Positions 8,203 through 16,319 of a stretch of DNA of 42,704 nucleotides are shown one piece after another. The stretch's first letter is position 1; every line of letters starts with the position of its first letter. The notes below the pieces were generated by a model. That model was given only the letters and a program-made list of their open reading frames with translations. It was not told the origin of the DNA and searched no databases. The DNA comes from an uncultured Clostridia bacterium (GTDB lineage: Bacteria > Bacillota > Clostridia > TANB77 > CAG-508): NCBI GenBank assembly GCA_934148985.1, contig CAKPDO010000010.1:1-42704 (forward strand). Reading direction: 5' to 3'. The translations under genes were made by a program, and so were the position numbers.

Positions 8203-8685
8203 TTAATAATTCCTATATTGATTTTTATCAGCTCTTTCATCATATTTTCTATCATACTTATCATTCTGGAAAAACCAATCAGTTTTTTTATCTTTAGGAT
8301 CTCTTTTTCTTATCTTATTAACCAATAAGTCAAAAAAAGCACAAAAAGCTATAACAATAGCAATCAATGAAACAAATCCATTTTGCATAATAGTAATATC
8401 AGCTCCATTTTCGCTCATTAAAGCCGGAATAAAGTTTTGTAATATGTACCCTCCAAAATAAAATCCATATGAAGCCAAATAAATTATTCCGCCTAAGAAG
8501 TTTCTTCTCAATACCAAAATCACACATAATATTGTCACGAACAATAGCACAATTTCAATAGTTGTATTAAATGCAATAAAACCTCCAAAATTTTCATTAT
8601 ATTGAGCTTGAAATGCAACAGCTACTCTAAATAGCCAAAACATCCCCATAAACATTACAAGTAACCATGATGATAAACTTTTCAT
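8203..8685 (-). CDS. Small integral membrane protein
   Basis: A 160-residue protein I do not recognise. About four hydrophobic segments are visible: SSWLLVMFMGMFWLFRVAVAF near the start, then TTIEIVLLFVTILCVILVL, FLGGIIYLASYGFYFGGYIL, and NGFVSLIAIVIAFCAFFDLLV. The C-terminal 35 residues are charged and rich in D, K, Y and R (DRKYDERADKNQYRNY), so probably cytoplasmic. The start was placed at 8685 because a GGAGAG site sits eight bases upstream; an extended frame from 8739 would run through the terminator of the preceding operon. Confidence 0.7.
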   Translation of the reverse strand: MKSLSSWLLVMFMGMFWLFRVAVAFQAQYNENFGGFIAFNTTIEIVLLFVTILCVILVLRRNFLGGIIYLASYGFYFGGYILQNFIPALMSENGADITIMQNGFVSLIAIVIAFCAFFDLLVNKIRKRDPKDKKTDWFFQNDKYDRKYDERADKNQYRNY

Positions 8686-8716
8686 CTTAATCTCTCCTTT
8701 TATATAAATTTTTACT

Positions 8717-8751
8717 AAAAAAAGCCTAGACGATTCCATTATCGCCTAAGC
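8717..8751 (-). terminator. Rho-independent terminator after the DUF1292 gene
   Basis: On the minus strand an 11-bp stem (arms 8741-8751 and 8724-8734, with two G-U pairs when read as minus-strand RNA) is followed by seven U residues (8723-8717). It closes the operon that includes ireB, ruvX and the DUF1292 gene. Confidence 0.85.
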
Positions 8752-8758
8752 ATTTTTA

Positions 8759-9073
8759 TTATTCATCACTATCAACGAAATCAAATTCATCTTTAAATTT
8801 GTCTTTAAATATGTTAAATACTTTCATTAATGTTTCTTCATTTTCAACACTTACATAAGATTCTTCTCCGCTGTCTTCATCTGTGTCTTCAACTTTTAGT
8901 ATTACAACTTCGCCGTCATCTTCTTCTCCTTCTTCAAGAACTGGTAATAATACTACATATTGTTCGTCATCTAATTCGATTAAATCCAAAAATTCAAATT
9001 TAACCTCATTACCATTTTCATCATTTAATGATATAATATTATCTAATTCTTCTCCTCCAAAATTTTCTTCCAT
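8759..9073 (-). CDS. DUF1292 acidic protein (YrzB family)
   Basis: A 104-residue, strongly acidic protein with the beginning IISLNDENGNEVKFEFLDLIELDDEQYVVLLPV, characteristic of DUF1292. In many Firmicutes this family follows ireB (yrzL) and ruvX (yqgF), exactly as here; its biochemical role is not established. The start was chosen at the ATG at 9073, which has GAAAGGAG seven bases upstream; the longer frame from 9088 starts with TTG and has no better site. It is the last gene before the terminator at 8717-8751. Confidence 0.9.
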   Translation of the reverse strand: MEENFGGEELDNIISLNDENGNEVKFEFLDLIELDDEQYVVLLPVLEEGEEDDGEVVILKVEDTDEDSGEESYVSVENEETLMKVFNIFKDKFKDEFDFVDSDE

Positions 9074-9126
9074 AATTTCTCCTTTCAATATTTTATAAAC
9101 ATTTATTTAATTTAAAAACTTTTTCT

Positions 9127-9549
9127 TTATGAATTTTTTTGCTTTTCAAGATATGTTTCTAGTATATATACTGCAGATATAGTATCTACTATATTTCTCT
9201 TTTTATGCTTGTTTATATTTAAAAAATTCATCGTTTTATGTGCTGCAACTGTCGTAAGTCTTTCATCCACATAATCTATTTTTATTTTGTTGTATTTACA
9301 TTTTAATTTATGAATAAATTTCTCAGTAAGTTCAGCCCTTTCTGATTTTGTTCCATTCATATTATATGGCATTCCAACTATAATCGTATCTATTTCATAA
9401 ATACCCATAAATTCATCAATTTTTTTTAAAATTAACCTATCACTTCCGTTAGAATGTAATGTTTCTAATCCTTGCGCTGTAATTCCTAGTCCATCTGATA
9501 TTGCAAAACCAGTCCTTGCTTCACCATAATCTATGCTTAAAACTCTCAT
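9127..9549 (-). CDS. ruvX: Putative pre-16S rRNA nuclease / Holliday junction resolvase YqgF (RuvX)
   Basis: A 140-residue RNase H-fold protein. The N-terminal LSIDYGEARTGFAISD carries the first catalytic aspartate, TIIVGMPYNMNGTKSERA the second conserved motif, and YVDERLTTVAAHKTM the third acidic site. All are diagnostic for YqgF/RuvX, which processes pre-16S rRNA 5' ends and was originally proposed as a Holliday junction resolvase. Its length is typical. The ATG overlaps the stop codon of ireB by one base (TAATG), implying translational coupling. Confidence 0.95.
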   Translation of the reverse strand: MRVLSIDYGEARTGFAISDGLGITAQGLETLHSNGSDRLILKKIDEFMGIYEIDTIIVGMPYNMNGTKSERAELTEKFIHKLKCKYNKIKIDYVDERLTTVAAHKTMNFLNINKHKKRNIVDTISAVYILETYLEKQKNS

Positions 9550-9803
9550 TATTCATCAATTCCTATATAATTTTTTACTAGTTTTTCTAAAAGTTCATCT
9601 CTTTCAATGCTTCTTATTTTATTTCTTGCATCATTGTGACTTGTTATATATGTTGGGTCACCAGACAATATATAACCAACAATTTGGTTTATTGGATTAT
9701 ATCCTTTTTCAACTAATGCCTCATATACTTCTTTTAATACCTTTTTTGTATCAATTTCTTTGTTTTTTTCAACTTTAAAAAACATTGTTTTATCAAAATC
9801 CAT
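9549..9803 (-). CDS. ireB: IreB-family regulatory phosphoprotein (UPF0297)
   Basis: An 84-residue protein matching the IreB/DUF965 family across its full length (KVLKEVYEALVEKGYNPINQIVGYILSGDPTYITSHNDARNKI). In enterococci IreB is a substrate of the Ser/Thr kinase IreK and affects cephalosporin tolerance. A threonine at position 6 lies in the N-terminal region where phosphorylation is known in the family; whether it is used here is inference. It is overlapped by ruvX downstream and preceded at 12 bases by the GAF/GGDEF-like gene, so these genes are probably in one operon. Confidence 0.95.
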   Translation of the reverse strand: MDFDKTMFFKVEKNKEIDTKKVLKEVYEALVEKGYNPINQIVGYILSGDPTYITSHNDARNKIRSIERDELLEKLVKNYIGIDE

Positions 9804-9815
9804 AGTAATTCTCCT

Positions 9816-10946
9816 TTATATATTATTTATTTGACTTTCCCCTTTTGAAGCTTCGTCTAAACGTTTTTCAAGCTTCTTTAGGACTTCCTCAATTCCTGTT
9901 CCCTTATAATATTTTGCAACAACCAAGTTTAGTGTTGGGCTTACAACTATATCTTCAACTTTTTTCTTTGTTTTTCTCTTCTTTTTCCCTTCAATTTCTT
10001 CTACTTGAAAATTATTGCTTAAAGAAATTTTTAATTGTTCTGTTGATTCTTTAATTTGTGTTATAAAATCTTCTAGGCCCTCTACTTCCACACCTGAAAA
10101 TACTATTACAAATTTTGGTCCCATGTATCTAACAAATATGTATTTTTCAGCAATATTTTCCTGAACATTTTTGCTAACTTCTGTTATTACTTTATTTCCT
10201 AATTCTCTAGAAATCTTATTTATATCTTCGATATTAGAAATCCTAAACATACAAACAGCCGATGTTGTATACTGGTCGATTATCTTTTTTCCATCTCCAT
10301 ATAAATATTCGGCTGAGTTTAGCCCTGTAAATAGGTCTTTTCTAACTATATTTTCTAGTATCTTTTGATAATCAATTGCTTTTAAAACAGAAACTATATT
10401 TTCTTTAACCGTTTCAAATATTGTTGTATCTATATTATCAAAATCATGTGGAACTCCACTTTCAATTATCCAATATCCAATGTACACATTGTCTATATAC
10501 AAAGGGAAAAATATTGCCGATTTTGCTCTTTCAAATTCTTTTTCTTGGTATGGCAATCTCTCTCCATCGTTATTTATTGTAATATATTTTGGACTTGCTG
10601 ATGTTATACTATCTTTAAATATATCAACTTCGTGTAGTCTTCTTAAAGCATCCCAATGGTTAGTATTAACATTTGATGCCTTTATTATGTAATCTGTTCC
10701 ATCAAATACAACTATTGTTGAATATTTTATTTGATATTTTTCTATAATTATATCATTTATAGATTTTATTTTTTTATCAACACTTAAATCGCTTCCAGTA
10801 ATACTCATGAAATCTTGTAATATATTTAGGTTTGTAAATCTTCTGTTTTGGGTTTTGAATGCTTGGATTCTTTTATATAAAGACAAATTATAAATTCCTA
10901 ATGCAAGTACAGTAAAAACTAATACTATAACCACTATTACTAACAA
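9816..10946 (-). CDS. Membrane-anchored GAF protein with degenerate GGDEF domain
   Basis: A 376-residue protein. Residues 1-24 form a single membrane helix (LVIVVIVLVFTVLALGIYNLSLY). About 40-195 is GAF-like (STIVVFDGTDYIIKAS, then SAIFFPLYIDNVYIGYWIIES). About 200-330 resembles a GGDEF domain (NIVRKDLFTGLNSAEYL, then MFRISNIEDINKISRELGNKVI), but the signature loop reads RYMGPKF instead of RYGGDEF. It is therefore unlikely to make cyclic di-GMP and may serve as a sensor or scaffold. The C-terminus is basic and charged (GKKKRKTKKK). It starts with TTG at 10946, with GGAGGA eight bases upstream. It follows the CpaE-like gene in the same transcription unit. Confidence 0.75.
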   Translation of the reverse strand: MLVIVVIVLVFTVLALGIYNLSLYKRIQAFKTQNRRFTNLNILQDFMSITGSDLSVDKKIKSINDIIIEKYQIKYSTIVVFDGTDYIIKASNVNTNHWDALRRLHEVDIFKDSITSASPKYITINNDGERLPYQEKEFERAKSAIFFPLYIDNVYIGYWIIESGVPHDFDNIDTTIFETVKENIVSVLKAIDYQKILENIVRKDLFTGLNSAEYLYGDGKKIIDQYTTSAVCMFRISNIEDINKISRELGNKVITEVSKNVQENIAEKYIFVRYMGPKFVIVFSGVEVEGLEDFITQIKESTEQLKISLSNNFQVEEIEGKKKRKTKKKVEDIVVSPTLNLVVAKYYKGTGIEEVLKKLEKRLDEASKGESQINNI

Positions 10947-10972
10947 GTTTTTGTTCCTCCGCTCTTTTATTT

Positions 10973-13258
10973 CTAATATTTATTTCTCATATTATTTAAT
11001 GTTGCATTCATGTCTTGTGAGAATGAATTTGAATATTGATTATTATATCCTTTTTTATTTTTTTGGTTCTTATTACTATTATTTGGCAATAATGGATAAA
11101 TGTTTTCAGCTAATGCTGTAAGTTTGGCTTTCATTTCTTTAGGATATCCATTTAGTTTTATTTGACATTCTATTAAACTTTCAAGATATTTTACGTATAC
11201 ATCCTCATCGAATGGTATTTGTGCTGCTATTTTTACCGTATTTCTGTCAAATAAATCTTTCATGTATTCCATTTCTGGGTCATTATATTTTGACATTCCT
11301 CCGACAATACTTTTTCCTGTAACTCCTTTTAATTTTAGCACTTTATTTAATACTATTCTTATTTTGCTTTCTTCTAAAGCATTTTTTGTTTGTAAATCTC
11401 TTAAGAATTCAGTTAATGCCTGTATTGTAAGGACATCCATTGATTGTACTAAATATATTTCTTGTGCTTTGTCAAAATATTCTACAGGTGTATAAAAATC
11501 GCAATCCAATAATACTAAAGAATGTGCTTTTACAATTGTTTCTAATATTGGATGAGAATTTTTTATTAAGTCATTTTGTTTTGGAGTACTTGTATATACA
11601 GTTAAATTGTTATTAACTTTTACTCCTTCGGCTCTTCTAGCTACTAATCCTTCTATAGAATTTACAGCTATGTTTCTTAATTCGTCTTCATTATTTGTGT
11701 ATATATAATAAGCACTTTTATTTTGTGTAACATCTAATATTGCTGTATTAATTCCCATTCCTGACAAAATTTGAGCAACATTATTTACTATAAAGGATGT
11801 TCCATTTTTGCTTGTCCCTACAAATGCTACTATTTTTTTCTCACTTGTTAATAAGCTCTCAAATTCACTATTTTCAAATGTATTGTCATATTCTTGCATA
11901 CTATTACCTTGACTTACATATATTTCTTCTCTGCTTGTTCTTTTCCTATTTGGGTTTCCAATATCTCTTGGATCAAAATCAGTATAGTTATCTTCTTCGT
12001 CATGTCCTGCATTACCTACAAATTCATCATCTTCATAATCATCTTCATCAAAACCTGGTAAAATGCTACTATTATTTTCTTCATTTCTTTTATTTCTTGA
12101 TGTATTTGCATTTTCTTCTATTGCATTCAAGCTATTTATATCTTGTGCATCATCATCTTCTATATCCTCAAATCCTGGTAAAACATCTAATTTTATTTGT
12201 TCATTTTGTTCTTCTAATGTTCTAGTATTTTTAGGTGGTCTTCCTCTTCTAGCTGGCTTTGTTTGTGTTTGAACATTTTCTGTAACTGCTACGTTTTCAG
12301 CTTTAGGCGGTCTTCCTCTTCCTCTTTTTGGCTTTTCTTCTATATTTGGTTCTACAACAAATTCGTCTTCATTCTTTACTTCTTCTACTGGTTGTTTTGT
12401 TGTTTTTCTGTCAATATTTACATACACATTTCCATGTAATGTTGTAGGAACAACAACTGGCTTAGTTCTTACTTGATTTGACTCTACATTTAGTAATTGT
12501 TCACTTGTGCCTTTTCTTCCTCTTGACTTTGTACCTGCTTGTTCGCCATTTATATTGTTTTCATTCCCAAAAACTAATTTTCTATATTCTTTAGATGTAT
12601 CTTGAAGTACTTCTTTTACATTTTTTGGCAAAACAGCTATTATAACTTTAAGCTGAGCCTCATTGTATTGTGATACTATATTTTTAAAGCTTTCTGCATA
12701 TTTTTCTTCATTTGGGCCTAATTTTTTAAAATGCATTAATATATTTTGCATTTCAACTTCGCTTACATCTGTGTCACTTTCTACTGTATATTTCACATCT
12801 TCTGAATCTATTTTATAATATATTTTTGCTTCTTTTTTTGACCTTGGCTTGTTTATTAACCTACAAACCTCTTCTGTTGTTCTATCTTTTCCTAAAATTG
12901 CATTATATATTCCTATTCCAAATAATTTTACCAAGATATCTTCTGATGTTGTCCTTCTCTCTGAACATATTAAAATTATTGGAATATCTACACCGTCAGT
13001 TGTTACAGCCTCATCACTTATATTGTCTAACCTGTCAAAGATAAATTTATCTTTTTGTTCTAAGCTAGAACTTGTAAACTCTTCTAAGTCTTCACTTATT
13101 ACTACCCTATCATAGTTTTTGTTTCTTTGTAATTCTTTTAAAATGGCATTAAAATAATAAACATTTTTATATGAAATTATTTCCTTATATTGCTTTTGAT
13201 ATTTTTTAACAATTGATGCTGAAATATTTTCATCATTTACTGCAAATAAAACTTTCAT
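10973..13258 (-). CDS. CpaE/MinD-like ATPase-fold protein with receiver-like N-terminus and AT-hook motifs
   Basis: A 761-residue protein. Residues 1-135 look like a degenerate response-regulator receiver (MKVLFAVNDENISASIV, then DIPIILICSERRTTSEDILVKLFGIGIYNAILG), as in CpaE. A long low-complexity linker follows. It contains AT-hook-like cores GRGRPPK (313-319) and RRGRPPK (337-343), a weaker RGRK (246-249), and two LPGF-acidic motifs (360-370 and 400-411). Residues about 473-720 are a MinD/ParA fold, but the P-loop reads GTSKNGTSF (481-489) and lacks the canonical GKT/S lysine; DCDFYTP and the ending IAAQIPFDEDVYVKYLE are typical of the family. The start was set at 13258, with GGAAGGGAG upstream. 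The architecture suggests a localisation factor for envelope machinery; the function is not proven. Confidence 0.75.
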   Translation of the reverse strand: MKVLFAVNDENISASIVKKYQKQYKEIISYKNVYYFNAILKELQRNKNYDRVVISEDLEEFTSSSLEQKDKFIFDRLDNISDEAVTTDGVDIPIILICSERRTTSEDILVKLFGIGIYNAILGKDRTTEEVCRLINKPRSKKEAKIYYKIDSEDVKYTVESDTDVSEVEMQNILMHFKKLGPNEEKYAESFKNIVSQYNEAQLKVIIAVLPKNVKEVLQDTSKEYRKLVFGNENNINGEQAGTKSRGRKGTSEQLLNVESNQVRTKPVVVPTTLHGNVYVNIDRKTTKQPVEEVKNEDEFVVEPNIEEKPKRGRGRPPKAENVAVTENVQTQTKPARRGRPPKNTRTLEEQNEQIKLDVLPGFEDIEDDDAQDINSLNAIEENANTSRNKRNEENNSSILPGFDEDDYEDDEFVGNAGHDEEDNYTDFDPRDIGNPNRKRTSREEIYVSQGNSMQEYDNTFENSEFESLLTSEKKIVAFVGTSKNGTSFIVNNVAQILSGMGINTAILDVTQNKSAYYIYTNNEDELRNIAVNSIEGLVARRAEGVKVNNNLTVYTSTPKQNDLIKNSHPILETIVKAHSLVLLDCDFYTPVEYFDKAQEIYLVQSMDVLTIQALTEFLRDLQTKNALEESKIRIVLNKVLKLKGVTGKSIVGGMSKYNDPEMEYMKDLFDRNTVKIAAQIPFDEDVYVKYLESLIECQIKLNGYPKEMKAKLTALAENIYPLLPNNSNKNQKNKKGYNNQYSNSFSQDMNATLNNMRNKY

Positions 13259-13265
13259 TCTACTT

Positions 13266-13700
13266 TTACTCCCTTCCAAATTTTACAACTATAGTAAATA
13301 TAAGTGGTAGCACCTGACAAATTATAGCTAAAGTTACAAATGATACCATCAAAGCCAGTCCCTTTTCTTGTGTTTCTAGATGTCTTATTCCTAAAACATA
13401 ACTACATATTGCACCAACAATTATTCCTAAAAAACAAAATGGTATGCTATATATTTGAACTTTATGTAAAATATATGCTGTTAATCCATAAGATTTTGAA
13501 TTATATGTTTCTTGATAGTCCTCTAATGATTTTAATTCTTTTTCTTTTAGTTCTACTAGTTTACTTTCTGTGCTTTCTTGTATAACTCTTTCGCTTGTAT
13601 TATTGCTTGTATTATTTGCTGCATATACTTTTCCCATGCTAAATAAACCTAATATTATTATCATTAGTACCGTTACTGCTAATGTCATATTTTTTTTCAT
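13266..13700 (-). CDS. Small exported/membrane protein upstream of the CpaE-like gene
   Basis: A 144-residue protein with a signal peptide (MKKNMTLAVTVLMIIILGLFSMGKVYA, cut probable after AYA/YAA), an Asn/Ser/Glu-rich segment, and then two membrane helices (VQIYSIPFCFLGIIVGAICSYVL and GLALMVSFVTLAIICQVLPLIFTIVV). I do not recognise the family; signal peptide plus two helices is reminiscent of TrbC/VirB2-like small membrane proteins, but similarity is only in topology. The Shine-Dalgarno of the CpaE-like gene lies at its 3' end, so the two are probably translated together and may function together at the membrane. Confidence 0.65.
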   Translation of the reverse strand: MKKNMTLAVTVLMIIILGLFSMGKVYAANNTSNNTSERVIQESTESKLVELKEKELKSLEDYQETYNSKSYGLTAYILHKVQIYSIPFCFLGIIVGAICSYVLGIRHLETQEKGLALMVSFVTLAIICQVLPLIFTIVVKFGRE

Positions 13701-13766
13701 TTATTTTCCCCCTCTAGAACCATTATTCCATTCTTTTTTTTACCCTTATATCATACAATACTATCC

Positions 13767-13809
13767 AAAAAATAGCAAGTTGTTTTTGAAAAAAAGTCAA
13801 AAACTTTGC
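13767..13809 (-). terminator. Likely terminator of the glucosaminidase gene
   Basis: Minus-strand RNA can pair GCAAAGTTTTTGA (13809-13797) with a complementary arm (13789-13775, one small bulge), followed by UAUUUUUU. It lies directly after the stop codon at 13811. Confidence 0.6.
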
Positions 13810-13810
13810 T

Positions 13811-14785
13811 TTATATTTTGTTATATAAGTAGCTCATATGTTTATATACACCATTTTTCCAATTTGGGTCTGTTGCATATTTTTTATTAACCCCTGATAT
13901 CGTATTTCCATTGTAATATTTTCCAGATGCAACCTGTCCATCATAAATTTTTGTTCCTGATGGATTTATATAATATTTCACTAATACTCTTGCAATTAAG
14001 TCTATAGATTCCGAATAATCTGAAAATGAGTATGCTCCATTATACGGATTAGAATCATATGCTCCATATCCAAATAAATTGTATTTGTTTTTTGCAATTT
14101 TTGAAGTTCCCCATGCACTTTCGTGTATTCCTATTGCCGCAACAAACATTCCATTTATATTATATTCTTTTTCTATGTAATAAAAATATTTAGAATTGTT
14201 CTCAAATATTTTATTTACATCTTTACTATCTGTAAGTGCTTGTTTAAATTGTTCTTCTGTAAATCCTGATGGTTTGTTTAACTCAATGTCCATCGTTATA
14301 TTTGTATTACTTGTTTTTGCCGATTGTTCTGGCTGAACATATATTTTTGTTCCAATATCTATTATTTTATTTATAGATGATTTTGTGACTACACACCCTA
14401 CTTGTTCTTCATTTATTACATTTCCATTATCATCATAATTTTTTTTCATTATTATTGTTTGAATTCCATTTTTTCCATCTTGTGAAACTTTAGTAGTACC
14501 TTTATATAGCTCATCATTATTTCTATATTTTGTTATGTATTCTAGTTCTTCTTGCTTTTCATATATTTCTTCTTTTTTGCTTTTAGTGTTTTTTTGTATT
14601 ATCTCATTTATATCAATGGCTTTTGCATTACTTATTCTAAAATTCGCTTCATCTAGAGCCTTTTCATCTGTCGCATAGCTTTCTTTGCTATTTACAGTTT
14701 TTATATATATTAGCATTATTACAATCATCAAAAAAGCTATTAAAAAGACTATTTTACTTATTTTTCTCTTTTCTTTTGCACCCAT
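13811..14785 (-). CDS. Membrane-anchored glucosaminidase-domain cell wall hydrolase
   Basis: A 324-residue protein with an N-terminal transmembrane anchor (KISKIVFLIAFLMIVIMLIYI) and a C-terminal glucosaminidase domain of the LytD/FlgJ type. The signature NGMFVAAIGIHESAWGTSKIAKNKYNLFGYGAYD includes the proposed catalytic glutamate in IHESAWG, and YSESIDLIARVLVKYY and YATDPNWKNGVYKHM follow. It probably cleaves peptidoglycan GlcNAc linkages outside the membrane. The start is the ATG at 14785 with AGGTGAT six bases upstream. The longer frame beginning at 14836 is excluded because it starts upstream of the promoter's -35 box. It is a single-gene unit. Confidence 0.85.
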   Translation of the reverse strand: MGAKEKRKISKIVFLIAFLMIVIMLIYIKTVNSKESYATDEKALDEANFRISNAKAIDINEIIQKNTKSKKEEIYEKQEELEYITKYRNNDELYKGTTKVSQDGKNGIQTIIMKKNYDDNGNVINEEQVGCVVTKSSINKIIDIGTKIYVQPEQSAKTSNTNITMDIELNKPSGFTEEQFKQALTDSKDVNKIFENNSKYFYYIEKEYNINGMFVAAIGIHESAWGTSKIAKNKYNLFGYGAYDSNPYNGAYSFSDYSESIDLIARVLVKYYINPSGTKIYDGQVASGKYYNGNTISGVNKKYATDPNWKNGVYKHMSYLYNKI

Positions 14786-14801
14786 AAAATCACCTATTGT
14801 A

Positions 14802-14830
14802 ATTTTAAACTTTTGCTTAGTTTTTGTCAA
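14802..14830 (-). promoter_or_regulatory. Sigma-A-type promoter of the glucosaminidase gene
   Basis: TTGACA (14830-14825), a 17-base spacer and TAAAAT (14807-14802) on the minus strand. The -10 is about 17 bases from the ATG, so the leader is very short. Confidence 0.8.
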
Positions 14831-14868
14831 CTCCAAAAATTAGTAATCTTTAAAATAATTTTGCAATG

Positions 14869-14905
14869 AAAAAGAGATCCCCGGGCCATTATTTATGGCC
14901 CGGGG
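14869..14905 (-). terminator. GC-rich rho-independent terminator of the 210-aa membrane protein gene
   Basis: A perfect 11-bp stem (arms 14895-14905 and 14879-14889) made almost entirely of G and C, loop of five, followed on the minus strand by CUCUUUUU. Its GC content is far above the local background and fits the foreign look of the gene it ends. Confidence 0.85.
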
Positions 14906-14924
14906 AAGCAAAAGAAAATTTTTT

Positions 14925-15557
14925 TTACTTGTTAAAGAGAATATGGTAGTTCTCCATAATCCAAGGGATCAACTGGTGGTTTATCATGTTGATCACCGTT
15001 TCCGGTAGCATTGCTGCCCGGTAAACAAGCGTATCAAGTGATGGTGTCTCAACTCCAAAATTGAGAGTCAACGTCCATGCAAATATTAACGACAAACCTT
15101 TCACAGCCAAAAACAGTACCGCAATTTCTAATACCGTTTTAATAAAGCCGTTTTCTACAATGCTTTTAAGCACTCCTGTCAATAGAATGATAAAAGCAAA
15201 ATAACCTACTACTACCACAAAGACCAGATTTATTAAAGCATTGATTTGTTCCTTATTAAGTGCCAGAAACCAGAGTCTTGTGCTATTAGCTAGATCCACT
15301 ACTACTATGCCGCATCCTATTGCACTCCAAAACAAAACGTGCGCAAATATTCGGCTAATTCTAGGATGTTCTGAGAAAACGCGTTCCTCTACTTCCTCAG
15401 TCACTTCATCAATCGCATCCTCATAGAACTCAATCAGACGCTGACCCATAGACAACAGGGCAATCAGAAAAGCCCTTATTAACGGCTTTGCTTCCCGCCA
15501 TGCTGTGCTGCATCCATTTGTTAATGTTTCCTTGATTCTTGTTGTTTTGCTGTTCAT
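14925..15557 (-). CDS. Foreign-looking integral membrane protein (islet gene)
   Basis: A 210-residue protein I do not recognise. It has an N-terminal amphipathic or hydrophobic stretch (LIRAFLIALLSMGQRLIEF), an acidic helix (EDAIDEVTEEVEERVF), and three clear membrane segments (IFAHVLFWSAIGCGIVVVDL, INLVFVVVVGYFAFIILLTGVL, TVLEIAVLFLAVKGLSLIFAW). Base composition and codon use are richer in G and C than neighbours, including two CGG arginine codons (residues 21 and 180). It has a private promoter and GC-rich terminator. The ATG at 15557 has AGGAG about nine bases upstream; the longer frame to 15665 would start inside the promoter. I infer acquisition as a self-contained unit; function unknown. 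Confidence 0.7.
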   Translation of the reverse strand: MNSKTTRIKETLTNGCSTAWREAKPLIRAFLIALLSMGQRLIEFYEDAIDEVTEEVEERVFSEHPRISRIFAHVLFWSAIGCGIVVVDLANSTRLWFLALNKEQINALINLVFVVVVGYFAFIILLTGVLKSIVENGFIKTVLEIAVLFLAVKGLSLIFAWTLTLNFGVETPSLDTLVYRAAMLPETVINMINHQLIPWIMENYHILFNK

Positions 15558-15633
15558 AAGCTTTTCTCCTTTTCTTTTGCACTCTGTCGTTAGCTTAACA
15601 GTTCTGCTAACATTAGTGCGTTTTTGCAATTTT

Positions 15634-15662
15634 ATTATACCACATTTTTGTTCGTAAGTCAA
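15634..15662 (-). promoter_or_regulatory. Consensus sigma-A-type promoter of the islet membrane protein
   Basis: TTGACT (15662-15657), exactly 17 bases, TATAAT (15639-15634), with an upstream TG-like GTGG before the -10. The leader to the ATG at 15557 is about 70 bases. Confidence 0.85.
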
Positions 15663-15707
15663 CATAAAACCAATTTTAAATAACGAGCTATCACATCTTT
15701 TTTCCTT

Positions 15708-15738
15708 TGTCCCAAAAAGAACCGGTCCCTTTGGGACA
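15708..15738. repeat. GGGACCGGTTCTTTTT-family repeat, single hairpin copy
   Basis: A short copy of the repeat seen elsewhere: a 9-bp stem TGTCCCAAA/TTTGGGACA (15708-15716 and 15730-15738) with AAGAACCGGTCCC in the loop. It lies between the TVP38 gene's stop codon and the islet promoter. Confidence 0.8.
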
Positions 15739-15749
15739 TTTTACGCAAA

Positions 15750-16319
15750 TTAAATCACTTGTGCAAAAACACTATACATAATTAAAGTAAAAGGTTTTCC
15801 AAGAACAACAATTGCTAAAAATTTTTTAAAAGAAATATTGCTAAGCCCTGAAATATAGCATAAAAGGTCATCAGGAAGCCCTGGTAAAACAATTCCCCAT
15901 AAAAATATTTTTTCAAATTTATTGGTTCTTATATAATTTAAATATTTATCAACCTGTTCTTTTTTAAATAAACTATTTATAAGCTTAATACCATATATTT
16001 TAGACAAATAATATGCTGCAACAGAGCCTGCCACTAATCCGATTTCATTATAAATAAATCCCTCAACAGGCCCAAACGCAAGAACACCTGCTAGGCAACT
16101 TGCTCCCCCTGGTATTACAGGAAATATAACTTGTATAATTTGAATAAATATAAAGACTAAAGGTGCTATTACCCCAAATTTTCTCATATAATCAATTAAA
16201 ATATTTTTATCTTTAAATATTCCTAATCTTATTCCATATATAATAAAAATTACAATTAATACAGTCATAATAATAGTTACTATATTAAACAAATTCTTCA
16301 ACCATTTTTTCTTTTCCAT
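15750..16319 (-). CDS. TVP38/TMEM64 (DedA-like, SNARE-associated) membrane protein
   Basis: A 189-residue polytopic membrane protein with the VTT/SNARE-associated domain: VIFPVIPGGASCLAGVLAFGPVEGFIYNEIGLVAGSVAAYYLSKIYG, then LPGLPDDLLCYISGLSNISFKKF. Relatives of this family are implicated in lipid scrambling or transport of lipid carriers. It overlaps the end of the upstream glycosyltransferase by 35 bases and is probably co-translated. In this context it may help move glycolipids across the membrane, but that is inference. Confidence 0.85.
   Translation of the reverse strand: MEKKKWLKNLFNIVTIIMTVLIVIFIIYGIRLGIFKDKNILIDYMRKFGVIAPLVFIFIQIIQVIFPVIPGGASCLAGVLAFGPVEGFIYNEIGLVAGSVAAYYLSKIYGIKLINSLFKKEQVDKYLNYIRTNKFEKIFLWGIVLPGLPDDLLCYISGLSNISFKKFLAIVVLGKPFTLIMYSVFAQVI

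Noticed and set aside
15708..15738. Terminator of the islet gene or TVP38 gene
   Set aside because: The hairpin belongs to the repeat family and has no U-run on either strand directly after the stem, so it is listed as a repeat instead.
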